Shown in pieces: positions 33,301 to 43,881 of a stretch of DNA of 64,000 nt. The stretch is taken from positions 1 to 64,000 of the forward strand of contig PUDQ02000024.1 in assembly GCA_002964805.2 (NCBI GenBank), written 5' to 3'. The position numbers were made by a program, and so were the translations under genes. The notes beneath the pieces were generated by a model, which saw only the letters and a program-made list of their open reading frames with translations, had not been told where the DNA came from and did no database searches. The DNA comes from Trametes villosa (taxonomy: Eukaryota; Basidiomycota; Agaricomycetes; Polyporales; Polyporaceae). The first letter of the stretch is position 1; each line of letters starts with the position of its first letter.

Positions 33301-34171
33301 CGTACTATCTTGACCGCGAGCTCTGTGACGAGGAGGGTGCCGAAGCCGTAGAGTATGATATTCCGCTTGGAGTAGATTGAGTAGAGTCGTAGGATAAAGA
33401 TGACTGCAGCGGCGCGCCGGTCAGTCATACGCGATCAAGCGCTCGCAGTGTGGAGCGGTACGCACTTCCGACAGCAGTGGAGGTGAAGATCTTGAGGACC
33501 TCGGGGTACAGCACGTAGCGTTGACAGGTAGCTTTAGACCATGAAGGATCGTGGAAAGCTGTGCAGCGGCGACGTCGCCAGCGTTAGTGCGAGTGCTGCC
33601 GGCGGGGAGGGCGGAAGCGAGGGCGGGGTTACGTACAAACGATAATGACGATGTATCCCAGCGGGGAGAGGTAGCGGTTCTAGTGCCGATCGCGGCGGAC
33701 GTTAGCGTCTAGCGCGAGCAGCCCCGGCGCGGGTGCAGAGGTAGGGTAGGGATAGTACTCACGAGGAACCACAGGACGGTTGCACCGGTGAAGCGCTGCT
33801 TCCAGATCTTCTCGACCTCGTCGCCAAAGGTGATGGCGATGTCGTAGAAGAGCATGACTAGAGTACGGGCACGCCTCGTCAGTACGCGACACAAGAACTG
33901 CATGTCTCAGACGCGGACGCGTCGCGGGCGACGCGCCGCCTGCGCCTGCGAAGACGCACCGCACGAAGCCAGAGAGAACATCTTGGCGGCCAACCTGCGG
34001 ACGAGGCAAGGCGATCAGAGATTGACTTCGAGGGCCGCGGGGATACCGCGCGCGACGGCGCAGCGGGTGTCGATCCCGCATTGCTCGTCGGTCGCGCGCA
34101 GGTAGGCTATTCGGCAGGCTGCGGAGCACTCACAGATGTTCGGCCGTGGTTGCGAGCGGCTCGGGGGACAT
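27389..34171 (-). CDS. DUF6533 membrane protein with Pro-rich tail; transposon in intron 7
   Basis: This is a 580-residue DUF6533-type membrane protein. The exons in order are 34134-34171, 33960-33994, 33763-33857, 33637-33679, 33466-33558, 33306-33403, 33207-33246, 29208-29244, 29038-29081, 28845-28946, 28635-28693, 28567-28575, 28455-28495 and 27389-28397; phases agree throughout. The N-terminal signature is VMLFYDIAITFGDEVEKIWK. Later helices include IIFILRLYSIYSKRNIILYG, YTWVAELVFDSVVFFATLYR and GIMYFAAIFVSNLVTVLIFI, and the family end is LITSLMVSRLMLNLRSEVLR. About 300 residues follow as an acidic then SPRSP/PPSP-rich tail, long for the family. Intron 7 (29245-33206) is 3,962 bases because a complete DNA transposon lies in it; without the element and one target copy it would be 70 bases. 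Exon 12 is only 9 bases, and exon 13 may start at 28495 or 28492. Splicing over the enlarged intron needs RNA evidence. Confidence 0.82.
29269..29275. repeat. Left target-site duplication (GGTACTG)
   Basis: These seven bases directly precede the left terminal inverted repeat and match 33161-33167 exactly. Confidence 0.85.
29276..29295 (+). repeat. Left terminal inverted repeat, 20 bp
   Basis: TGGGGAGTGGCAACGCCTGC is perfectly repeated in inverted orientation at 33141-33160. Confidence 0.9.
29506..32590 (-). CDS. Putative transposase of the intron-borne element, 1,005 residues
   Basis: Exon 1 is 32435-32590 and exon 2 is 29506-32367, joined in phase 0 by a 67-base GTAAAT...CTAG intron. Residues 6-16 (RGGRPRKRRPT) form an AT-hook-like, nuclear-signal-like motif, followed by ERARAAKRARTLDEQDENVP. 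Residues about 55-175 are a predicted coiled coil rich in Leu, Glu and Arg. The central part includes RISAAMDTMSANQYSGFTAS, LAGMGGDHAADQIKTHGLVA, a C...H motif in FLRLGCAMHKDLNSVKGGNS, and FPDTSNTRYGSHCAAAAELL. The acidic residues in AMDTMS and GGDHAADQ are candidates for a DDE/RNase H-like active site. I associate the GCAMHKDLN-KGG and FPDTSNTRY patterns with a large agaricomycete-specific family of unnamed proteins but cannot name the superfamily. Its position between TIRs makes transposase the natural inference. No stop or frameshift interrupts it. Confidence 0.75.
33141..33160 (-). repeat. Right terminal inverted repeat, 20 bp
   Basis: This is the exact reverse complement of the left end at 29276-29295. 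Confidence 0.9.
33161..33167. repeat. Right target-site duplication (GGTACTG)
   Basis: These seven bases directly follow the right terminal inverted repeat and match 29269-29275. Confidence 0.85.
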
Positions 34172-36328
34172 GGCTGCTGCAGCGCACGAGGGGCGTCCGG
34201 GCCTTGCGGGGGCGAGAAGGCTTATAAGGCGGCGCCGGGGAGCCTGGAGCTCGGGGACGCGGGCGGAAAGGGAGGAGGAAAGGAGCGGTGGCGGGGGGAG
34301 GAGGAAGAGAGCGTAGGTGGGGGCGGCGCGTGAGTGCGAACCCTGCTTGAAGGGCGGAGGCAGGGAGACGACCCGAGCGGGCTGGGAGCGTGCCACGGCG
34401 GTGCTAATTGAGGGCGGCGGGGAAGGAAGGCGCAGGCGTTAACGCATTTTGTCGGCGATTATTCAGGCTGGGCAGTTAATGTTAATCGGACGGACGCGGC
34501 CACGCCCCCGAGTGCGCGAAAGCTAAACGAGTCCTGCGAACCGTTGCAACTTGGCAGAGAACCCCTCCAGCGCGAGTGCGCCCGCGCCCGCGCCGACCCC
34601 CACGCCCTCACGTGCGCGCGCCCCTGGCTGGAGCCGCCCGGGGGAAGGCTTCGCGCACGCCCGCTGACCTCTCCGTGCTCCCATCAGCCACCCCAGTTCG
34701 TTTCATTCAGTCCCATCAGCCCTGCTTGGAATCCGTACTCATCCTCCCACCGCCCCGCGCGGCGCGCGCCCACGTCGTCTGCTGGCAGACTGCTCAGCAT
34801 ATGACGGACGTGCGTGCATGGCCCGCGACGCGCGCCCGGTGGCGGCAAGACACGCACCTCCTATCCGGTGTCTCAACGCTGTCTGGCGCGTGAAATGCAC
34901 TCGCCACGCACCACGATCTCTGTGCGGCCGCTAGCGGGCGCAGAGAGGCACACAGGGCGGGCGCCACCATGGCTCTACGTTCATCATCCCGCCCAAGCGC
35001 TTTCGGATGCTAATGACGAGCTAGCCCGGGCCGCCGGAGTGCGTCCATCCATCTTTGCATCCATCGCCGATCTAGGCTCTTGTTCACCTCCTTCGCGCCC
35101 GGCTCGCGATACAAAATCTTCGCTGGCCATGGGCCCATGGCTGCGGTCGGAGATGAGCACGGTCAATCGCCGCAAGTACGCCGCTTCGGCTGGCGGCCTG
35201 TCGCGCCCAGCAGCACCTCCCCGCTCTTCGCGCTTCTCGCGCGACATTCGGAATTGGCAGCTGTTACGACAACGCCGCCCCCAGACACATACATGTGCGG
35301 ATTTGCGGGCTTCTTCCCGACGCTGACAGCCTAGGCGCAGCATATCCAGATGCAAGCGCGCCGGCGTGCCCGGACAGAAGGTGTGTGGGTAGAACGCAGG
35401 AATCGAAGTCGAACGCGCGCACGCGCCGCTTTGGAGTTGTACAGTCATGCAAGCACCCGGACGCAAAGCCGACGGAGGGGAGGCTAAAATGCGCGGAGTG
35501 CCGGGCGGCGCGAAAGGGCCCGCAAGAATTCAGGAAGAGCTGGCATTTTTGCTGCGCTGCCGGCTGGATCTTCAAGCCCGGCGTGTGGAGTATGTTCCGC
35601 GGTGGGAGGATCGGGCGACGAGCGGGCGATTGCGTTCAGGAACCGTCGGCGCTGGAAGGCCTCGAGGATGTTTGTGAGACAGAGCTTGCGAAATCCGGAT
35701 GGCAACAGCAGCAAGCTGTGGACTGTGAGAGCTGATGGATATCATTTGAGGTGCGTACACGATGGGGTCAACAGCGGCTTGAAGCGGCTCCGGTGCGTGC
35801 GCGCTGCGCAGTCGACGCCCATGTCTGTTATAGCGTTCAAATGTTGACGTCTCGCTGGACGACGAGGACACATCAGATCCGACACGGAATGACGTCGCCA
35901 TACGGGCCATGACGAGAGATGCGTCAGGGCAGGCTGTCCGTGAATATCTTGAAAGTTAGGTCGCCGGCGCGCGCAGGTTGTCTTTCGCAAAATTGAGGAA
36001 AACTCGAGGAAAACCCGCAGGACGAGGCGGAGTCCGAGGAGGCGTTGACGCCGTTGAATATGAGATCACGTGCACGACGCGTGCCGCCACGAACGCGCCG
36101 CCGATCGCGAGGACGCGTTCGCGGTCAGCCACCGTCTTGCTGCTCTGCGGTCAGCCTCAATCTGCGCGATCCCGCCAGCCTCCCGCCGCACGTCAGCCAC
36201 GATGAGCAGCGCATACAAGACAGCGGTCAGAGGCAAGAGGTCGGGATCCTTCTGCCACTCTCGCACTCGCTTCCGCGCCCCTCCGTAACACGTCCACTCC
36301 TTCACCGGCCCAGCAAGCAGCCCACACA
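34172..36328. other. Divergent intergenic region, no gene recognised
   Basis: This 2.2-kb stretch lies between the starts of the DUF6533 gene and the forward small membrane protein. It contains only short unsupported ORFs on both strands. Confidence 0.5.
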
Positions 36329-36912
36329 ATGGTCGAATACCACCTCGGGCTCACCCCAGGTGCGCCTCTTCTTTCTTATGTGCACTGAGCACGAATGAAT
36401 GCTGACCGACGACACCCGCAGGCGTCATCGTCGGCCTCATCCTTGTCCTGCTCGTGCTCACTGCGATGCTCGTCTCAACCGTCGTCGTCGTCTGGCGCTC
36501 GCGCCCCGCCGCCCTCGCGCGCGCCCAACAGAAACATCTCGACGCCCGCAACACCACCACCACCGATGACCTCGAGAGCGGCAGCTCCAAGCCCCGCGCG
36601 TCCGGAGAGCTGCCCGTCGGCATCCTCAAGAAGGCCCGCTCCTCCTCGGAGGACGCCGAGCACGACGCGGACTCAGACTCGAGCATCGACGGCTCGCCCG
36701 ACCTCGCGCCGCAAACCCCGCACCTCGGCGGGTCGGCGGTGAACGTGATCATCGCGACGGACGGCGCGGGAGGCGTCGAGGTGCGCGTGACGCCGCCGAC
36801 GCCGTCGCAGTCGCTCGCCGCGCTTGCGCTCAAGGGCGAGCGGCGCGTGCGCTTCGAGACGCTCGCCGGCTCCACCCCGGGCGAGAACGAGTCCGTCTGG
36901 TGGTTCATCTGA
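36329..36912 (+). CDS. Single-pass membrane protein, unknown function
   Basis: This 173-residue protein is encoded by exons 36329-36359 and 36422-36912, phase 1, with a 62-base intron. Residues 1-11 (MVEYHLGLTPG) are a short outer segment. Residues about 12-35 form one strong membrane helix, VIVGLILVLLVLTAMLVSTV, followed by the basic WRSRPAALARAQQKH, which suggests an N-out C-in topology. The rest is hydrophilic and Ser/Asp-rich, with ILKKARSSSEDAEHD and a C-terminal ERRVRFETLAG stretch. There is no enzymatic domain and I do not recognise the family. The KKARSSS and RRVRFET patterns could be phosphorylation or PP1-docking (RVRF) motifs, which is speculative. Confidence 0.7.
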
Positions 36913-37364
36913 TTGCGAGTGTCTTTCTCGCGTCGCGTCGGGGTGGGCCGCGCGGGGTTCGTCGGGGGGAGGGGCGGGGGCACGCGGTGTATGCTTGTCT
37001 GGCGGGTTCTTGGCGGCCGCGAATCCATACAATTTTTTCTCCTTTGATTCTGCTCGCTCCGTGTGCGTGTGTGTCAAGGATGGTTCTTCTCCGAAGAGCG
37101 AAAGCGTAAGTGGCGCGCGAAGCACGGGGAGCGCCGCGTACATACTTACGGTAACGGCAGAGCCACCAGACGTGCCTCCGCTGAGTCCGCTCGGCGATCT
37201 ACGCCCCGCATCAGCCTTGTCCCGCCCAATCGTATCCCAGCGTCGGCCATCCACTACACCGCCGATCCATAGAGCGAATGCACACGTACTTGCTGTATTT
37301 CCAAACCTGCACGCCTCGAGGCTACGAGCGCATCCGAAAGCCTGTTCGGCCTGAGCCTGCGCTT
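36913..37364. other. Convergent intergenic region
   Basis: No gene is recognised between the membrane protein and the cupin gene. Confidence 0.5.
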
Positions 37365-37878
37365 TCACTCCCCGATCACGTACGTGCACCCCGTGCTTCC
37401 CATCCACACCTCGTGCAGGCGGCCGGCGGGGACGTCGATGCGCGCCCCAGGCCCGAACGTCTCCTTCTGGCCCGATGGATCGTCCGGGTAGCGCACGGTG
37501 AACTCCCCAGAAAGGATGAGGTGCGTCGTGAGCCCGCCGTGCTTGTGTGGTGGGTAGTGCGCGTTTCTACGGCCCGCCCCGACCAACGAGGCCAAGGAAA
37601 GAAAGGCCGTTCGAGGGCGAGGGGCGAGGGGCGCGAGAGGTTGTCGCGCGGCAGTTGCGGTTCGGCAAGCGGCAGAAGGGCGAAGAAGGGCGTTAAGCTC
37701 GCGCGTTCGCACAGCGTCGACAGGGGTGGAAATGCACAGAGGGGCGGGAATTCGAAGGGGGAGAGATGGTGGAAAGCGGGTGCGGGGATACTCACGGGCC
37801 ATCCGTCCATGTGTAGACGGTCGGGAAGCCCCAGGAGCGCACCTGGGCCTCGGCGTCTTGTCGAGAGAGCGAAGTCAT
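37365..37878 (-). CDS. Small single-domain cupin protein
   Basis: This is a 94-residue protein with exons 37796-37878 and 37365-37566, phase 2, joined across a 229-base intron. The join gives MTSLSRQDAEAQVRSWGFPT, then a cupin barrel: motif 1 is HYPPHKHGGLTTHLILSGEF with the HxH...H and E positions that bind metal in this superfamily, and motif 2 is GARIDVPAGRLHEVWMGSTG with the later His. It is shorter than most cupins but covers both motifs, so it may be a complete small barrel. The reaction is unknown; such proteins include dioxygenases, isomerases and sugar-binding regulators. The intron is long for this genome but the exon join is in phase and continues the domain. Confidence 0.8.
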
Positions 37879-38432
37879 CGTTTTGGTCCTAGTGCTGCTT
37901 CGATAGCGGGTGGTTCTGCTCGGGGAGTTGCAGAGGCAGATAGTTGGACGTGCGCAAAAAGGCTGAACAGCGTGCAGGGAGAGCGGGTGCAGAGGAGAAC
38001 AAGGGGAGAAGCTAGTCGTCATGCGTGCCGGCGCGAGGAGGCCCCACTGTGGCAGAATGTTCCCGAGAGCCTAGTAAGCAGCATCCTGGTAGACGTTGGA
38101 GCTATAGCAAGCAAAGACGAGGCTTGCAGCGGAGTTCAGCGTTCCAAGAAAGCTAAAGAGACAGTACAGTAGATGGCAGCGAAGACACCAGGGTGACACT
38201 GAACGTAGTTGGGAGACTCGCGAGCAAACTGAACGAGACTCGAGTACCTCGACTAGAGAGCATAATGGGCGCCTATCCCGAGCGTCACGTATGTCACGGA
38301 CCGATCGTCACGCCAAAATTCAGTGAGCGCCCGTGGACCGTGCAGCTCTCACTGCGCAGTGTGCAGCTGCTCGCATTCGACCAAGTCCCTCTTGTCGTCG
38401 GTTTCACCACCGCACGCAACACTCTCGTAAAC
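37879..38432. other. Divergent intergenic region
   Basis: This is the shared upstream region of the cupin (reverse) and G-patch (forward) genes. No further feature is recognised. Confidence 0.5.
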
Positions 38433-40214
38433 ATGGGTCTGTCTGGTCGTAAAACAAAGCAGCGCATCCCAAACGACCCGCGCAATCTCACATGGGCAAA
38501 CGGTGCTTCCCCATGTTCCTATATGCGCCTTCTCACTCTTTCTGACAAGCGTTCGCACTCCCCCTACACTCACAGATGCGACCAAGTTTGGCGCGGCGTA
38601 CCTCGCGAAGTTCGGCTGGGACTCCTCGCAGGGCCTGGGCGTGTCCGGCGACGGGCGCACGACCGCCATTTCCGTCACGCAGAAACTGGATATGCTCGGT
38701 ATCGGCGCGGACCACCGCAACAGCCAGGAGGGGCTCGCGTGGAAGCAGAACAAGGACTTCGAGAACCTGCTCAAGCGCCTGAACGCCGCGCAGGGCACCC
38801 CGCAGGAGGAGGAGGTCGCGATGAAGGTGGACGGCTTCCTCCGTGCGGGGCCTGGGGCTGGCGCGGGCACCGTCAGTGACGATGAGGAGCTCGGCGGCTC
38901 GGGGAGCGAAGACAAAAAGTCGAAGAAGAAGCGGAAGAAGAGTGCGGACGAGGAGGGCGAGGAGCGGAAGAAGAAACGCAAGAAGAGCAAGTCCTCAGAC
39001 GACCTCTCCGATACTGAGGTGGACAAGAAGAAGAGCAAGAAGGACAAGAAAAAGAAGAAGCCGGAGGCCTCTGAGGTGCCTACGCCTGCCTCGACGCCGA
39101 AGAACGAGACTCTGGCGGTCGTGCCTACTCCTCCGCCAACTGCTGCGAAACACAAAGCGTGAGTACCTCCTCCCGATATTTTCAGATTCCTCTGCGACCG
39201 CCTTGGTTGGTCATTCCATGCCATACCGTTCTCAAACAGTATCCGTATCCCTGCATGACGTTAATGACTCCTGTTCACAGACTGCGCCTCCACCGCGGCC
39301 GGCACTTGGCATCCAAAAACATGGCCTCCAAGTCCGCCTCCGCCATCGCCGAAATCCTCGGCATCGCGCCCGAGCCCTCCACGACTTCCTCTACCGCGCC
39401 CTCCGGCTCCGCCACACCGTACTCCGGCTTCTCCTCCACGCCATTCCCGTCCACCCCGTACGAAGCGGGCCCCAGCACCTCCGCCTCCCCGACGCCCGCC
39501 CCAGAGCAGGAGCCGCCGCTGAAGCTGCAGGAGCTCAGCGTCTCGAGCAAGAGCGTGATGGACTACTTCAAGGAGAAGCTCGCGGCGAAGAGCAACGCGG
39601 CCTCGTCGGCGGCCTCTCCCGCGAGCCCCTCGACCCCGCAGGAGGAGGAACTGGACGACTACGCGGAGCGCCCGCGCATCGGGCTGGGCGCGTCGCGTCT
39701 GCGCGTGGAGACGCGCGTGGAGGAGGCTGAGGTGGAGGTTGAAGAGCGCAGAGGTCTCGGGGGGATCGGCAGCGGGGCACGCTCGCAATTTGCCTCCATG
39801 TTCGCGAAGGCGTCGACCTCGACCACAGTCACGAGCGAGTTTGTCGCCGCGGAACCCGCCGCAGCGGGAGATGCGCAAGACGAGCAGACGGAGCGCGCGA
39901 AGAAGAGCAAGGACAAGAAAGCCAAGAAGGAAAAGAAGGACAAGAAGGGGAAGGCAAAGGCGGCGGATCAGGCGGAGGACGAGGAGCCCGCGGAAGCCGC
40001 ACTAGAGGCGGGCGAGGACGTCGGCGCGGGCGTAGAGGTGGACGAGAAGGCGGAGCGCAGGAGGCGGAAGGAGGAAAAGCGGCAAAAGAAGGAGGCTGCC
40101 GCCCAGGCGTCCGCATCAGCAGCGCAGGAAGTCGCGGAGGCGGCGACCCCAGACTCAGACGAGAAGGAGCGGAAGAGGAAAAAGGACAAGAGGCAGAGCA
40201 AGGGCGATCGCTAG
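38433..40214 (+). CDS. G-patch protein, PINX1/PXR1-like ribosome-biogenesis factor
   Basis: This is a 528-residue nucleolar-type protein. Exons are 38433-38502, 38576-39158 and 39281-40214, phases 1 and 2, introns of 73 and 122 bases. The start MGLSGRKTKQRIPNDPRNLT followed by WANDATKFGAAYLAKFGWDS and SQGLG matches the opening of PINX1/Pxr1, which recruit the helicase Prp43 during rRNA maturation and in animals also bind telomerase. The G-patch (residues about 24-70) is followed by long Lys/Glu-rich blocks such as DKKSKKKRKKSADEEGEERK, typical nucleolar localisation tracts, and a second Lys-rich tail. The RIGLGAS and RRGLGGIGSG stretches in the C-terminal half are extra glycine motifs. The family assignment is good; whether it has a telomere role is unknown. 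Confidence 0.88.
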
Positions 40215-40823
40215 TGGTTCGCTCGGTGGGCATGTAATGGCCGCTTTCCTCCCTGCTTACCTCTATGGATTGTTCTTGCACATCTCATGCTCTCGTCTCT
40301 CGGCCGTTCGGTGAGCGGAGTGATCTCATTAGACGCATCTTCTAGTCATAGCTCAGGGTATCTCAATGCCGGGCTCGAGGTCATCGGCAGGTGCCAGCTG
40401 CACGTCGTCGTGCGCCTCATCTAATGCGGGGGAAAACATAAGATAGAGAGGTCGTCATTAGGGGTCGTTAAATACCAACCGAGGAGAGACATAGACGACG
40501 AGAGAGGAGAGGAGAGAAGGCTATGTACATGTGCGTATGCGACGAGAGAAAGGCGAGGGATGCAGAAGGAGGGTCGGGTGCTGCCGCGAGGCGCGGCAGG
40601 AGAGAGAGGGCGAAGGGGACGGACGAATGGCGAGAGGAGATGAACTATCCAGGCGAGACGCGTCATAGAGGATGGCGAAAGCGAACAGCTGAGAATTCCG
40701 GGATATTGCAAGGCGGAGGAAGACAGTAGGGCGGGCGGAGAGGGAGAGTATGACACGCCGGAACGATGGATGTTACCTATATGCGGGGGTACATGGCCGT
40801 TTTTGCTCGGTCGCTGCTGCTGT
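40215..40823. other. Convergent intergenic region
   Basis: No gene is recognised between the ends of the G-patch and FHA genes; the sequence is purine-rich near 40500-40700. Confidence 0.5.
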
Positions 40824-43800
40824 CTATACTGACACCTCCGGCTTCACTCGCCACGCGACCGCAAATGCCGCCACGGCCAGTACCGCGACACCCACAGCAG
40901 CAGAGAAGTTGTGATACGGGTACTGAAGCGCAAGGTTAGGGGGGATATGGGCGGCGGCGGCAGCGGGACTTACGCCGTCCTTCGGGGGCTTCTGCGCACG
41001 AGGGTCTGTTGTCGCCCCCGACACGACGCTGGCCGCAGTCGAGATGGGCTGGTTTACAACAGAGGATTCGGGGGTGATGGGGAAGGGCATCTTGCTCTGT
41101 GCCGGGCCGTCGCCTCCCCGCTCGCGGTCGCTGGGGTTGAGGCCTTCCGAATCGCTCGAGTCGTCGACTGTCCATGGTGACCGCCGACGGGGTCCCGAGC
41201 CAGAATATGACGCCTCGCTGTCGCCGTCGCGCGCAGCGGCACGTCCAGGCTCGTCGACAGCAGGACCAGGAGACACAGATCGTGAACGCGTCCGTCCTCG
41301 TGATGAGCTGACGCGTTTTCGGCGTGGTCGTGGCCGCGTCGACTCCGCGGACAGGCTCCTCGGGCTCGGGGGCGTAACCAGCCCGCCACTCGAGTGCGGT
41401 TTCGCGTTCCCATTCAGGTGGCTCTGTTGTTGTTGCGCCTGAAAGGACGCCAGGGAGAGAAGGCCCGATTCGACCTTCGCCGCCGCACCGGTGATGGTCT
41501 CCTCCGCAGACCGCATACGGCTCTCCCATTCCTCCTTCGCCCGGCGGAGACGCTCGCGCTCCTCGTTCCAGTCCTCCTGCACGCTGCTCCACCGGCCCTC
41601 GACGTTCTTCTTCCACTCAGTGAACATCGCCGTGAGAGACTCGCGCTCCTGGACACGCGCCGCCTCCAATACTGCGGCAGGCACGGACGGCTCCTCAGGC
41701 GCCGCACGGGCCGTCTCCGCCTCCTGCGCGAGGCGGTCAGTAACCTCGGTCTGCGTCTGCACCTGCGTCTGCGTGACCTGCACGGCGTTCTCCAGCGACG
41801 CGACCTTCGCCTCGAGGACGGAGATAGTTGACTGTGCGCTGGCGTGCTGGGCCTCCAATGACCGTGAGAGTTCGAGAGCCATTTCGAGCTGCTTAGCGAG
41901 GGCGTTTAGCCGCTCAGTCAGCTCATCAGGGATGGCGGGGGCGGCTGTTGGCGGGTGGGGCGAGCGGGACCGTGTGCGCAAGTCGGTGACGGACCGCTTG
42001 CGATAGCGGTCCTGATCGTGCTCCTGGTCGTCCTCGTCGTCAGACATGCCCATCCCCGTCGGCTCCGGTGTCCGTGGCCGCCCGAGGTCGTCTCGCCGCC
42101 TCCGGCGCTCTTCCTCCTCCTCGGCAGCAACCTGCTCCTCATCGACCTCATCCACGGGCTCGAGCTCGTGGGGGGTAACCGTCGCAATGCTCCGGGCATC
42201 GTCGTCGTCGTCATCCGAGGCATCGTGCTCGTCGCCGTGCGGGTCGTGCGAGCGCCTGCCGTGACTGCCCTGGGAACCGAACCGGAACAGCTCCATCTCC
42301 CGCTTTCGCTCTTCCATGGCATCGCGAAGCGAGTTGACCTCCTGCTTGATCGCATCGTGCTCCGCGAGCATCCCCTCCAGCGCACGGACCTTGTCGACGT
42401 GATCTGCCAGCGATCGCTGTGTCTCCTGCAGCTGGACCTGCAGCTCAGACACTGCGGGACCGGCCTCGGGCTGCGGTTCGTGTTGAACCTCTTCTGATGG
42501 ACGGCCAGGCTGTGGCGGTACGACGGGTGGCAGGGTCGAGGGGTATGGTGGTAGATTAGGTGGCTAAAAGGCACTATCAGTACCTGGCAAGATGAGCGCA
42601 TATAGCGAAGACGTACGAGGTTCCCGCCGAGTGTGTCATGGATCTCAGCGAGTCCGCTGTTCAACGAGTGCAGCTCCGCACCAGTCTCTCTGCTCTTCTG
42701 GAGCTCGCCTTGCAATCGGCTCAGGATGTGGTCGAAAGTGAGACCGCTCTTCCCTGGGACGCGGACGTTCCCACCCATTCCACCCATGCCCACTAAGCCC
42801 TGCGGCTGTAGCGTTGGTCGCCTTTGGGGACCTGCGGGCCCGCCATTCGAGCTGCCCTGGCCGTTGCCCACGAAGTTGAAGGCGCTCTGGCCCTGGCCAG
42901 GCTGGTTTGACATCTGCCCGAGGTAACCCTGCGGGCTTTGCTCGGCGCGGTTGGCAGCTTGCGCTTCAAGCTCGGTGAAGACACACACGACGCGCGCGGC
43001 GACCTTATGGTGCACAATCGTCTTGTTGTCTTCGCCGACGATGTCGATGCCGAACTCCTGCGAATGAGAGGGCGATGTGAGACACAAAGACGGCGTCCAG
43101 GCAGTCTACACAGCAGGCATCCCCGTGTACGTGACTGGACAAAAGTCGTATCATAGCCGCACGAGAGGGTGGACGATGTGGCAAACCAAGCGCACCCAGC
43201 AATTCCATGGCCTCTGACGAGGTGCACAATCTTGCACGAATTAGAAGTGCCCTGCTTTGCACAAGAGGACTCTTTAACACTTCTAATTCGTTGCAAGATT
43301 TTGCCCTCGTGCAGGGGCCCTGAAATCTAGCGATGCTCGCCGAGGGCGATGTGTCGTTTACCAGGATTGCTATGAAACGACTGTTGTCCGGTCCGATATT
43401 CGAGGATGCCCGTCATGTAACGGGGGCAGACGATACGTACGACGACATCGTCCGACTTCAGTTCGTACGGGTCGGACTCGAGCCCTTCTGGGCTGAGCCG
43501 CTCGCCGTTGATGAATGTGCCGTTGGAGCTTTTCACGTCCTTGATGAAGATCTTCGCGAGGTGACCCGAAGAGACAAGTGGTTCGTGTCAGTCCCAGACG
43601 CGCTCTCCCGCCCAACGCGACACCCCGAATGCCGCGGGCGCCCTCCGACGCACCTTCCCGTTCTCCTCCCACACCTCCGCGTGCTGCCTGCTGAGCACCT
43701 TCGAGTCGAAGTAGCCATTGCGCTCCTGGGGGACGGTCTTCGCGTTCGTCTGGCGACCGATCTTGACGCGCTGGTTGTTGGCAAGAGAGATGTGTTTCGG

Positions 43801-43881
43801 GATGAACGTGTCGTTAAGCGGGTAGAGGTAGAGAGCGGGGAGAGGCACGGGTGCGTGCGGGGTGGCGAAGGGGGCAGGCAT
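40824..43881 (-). CDS. FHA-domain, coiled-coil, tail-anchored protein (SLMAP/PRO45-like)
   Basis: This is an 822-residue protein with exons 43654-43881, 43441-43551, 42617-43057, 40974-42563 and 40824-40922, all joined in phase 0. The FHA domain (residues about 20-115) shows [36 protein letters not shown] and [20 protein letters not shown], the phosphothreonine-binding loop residues. The middle and second half contain several coiled-coil segments, such as [20 protein letters not shown] and [20 protein letters not shown], between acidic and Arg/Ser-rich linkers. The last 30 residues hold one membrane helix, [18 protein letters not shown], ending RVKPEVSV. This order matches SLMAP, PRO45 and yeast Far9/Far10, the membrane-tethering subunit of the STRIPAK phosphatase complex at the nuclear envelope and ER. 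Intron 2 is 383 bases and contains a long hairpin. Intron 4 (40923-40973) is 51 bases with no in-frame stop, so its retention adds 17 residues before the anchor. Confidence 0.88.
43217..43310. repeat. Long imperfect hairpin in intron 2 of the FHA gene
   Basis: The arm ending at 43249 (AATCTTGCACGAATTAGAAGTG) is mirrored by 43278-43300, whose reverse complement is the same with one extra A. Outer ACGAGG (43217-43222) pairs with CCTCGT (43305-43310). The stem spans about 33 bases with a few bulges around a 28-base loop. It is AT-richer than the surrounding DNA. Confidence 0.75.
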
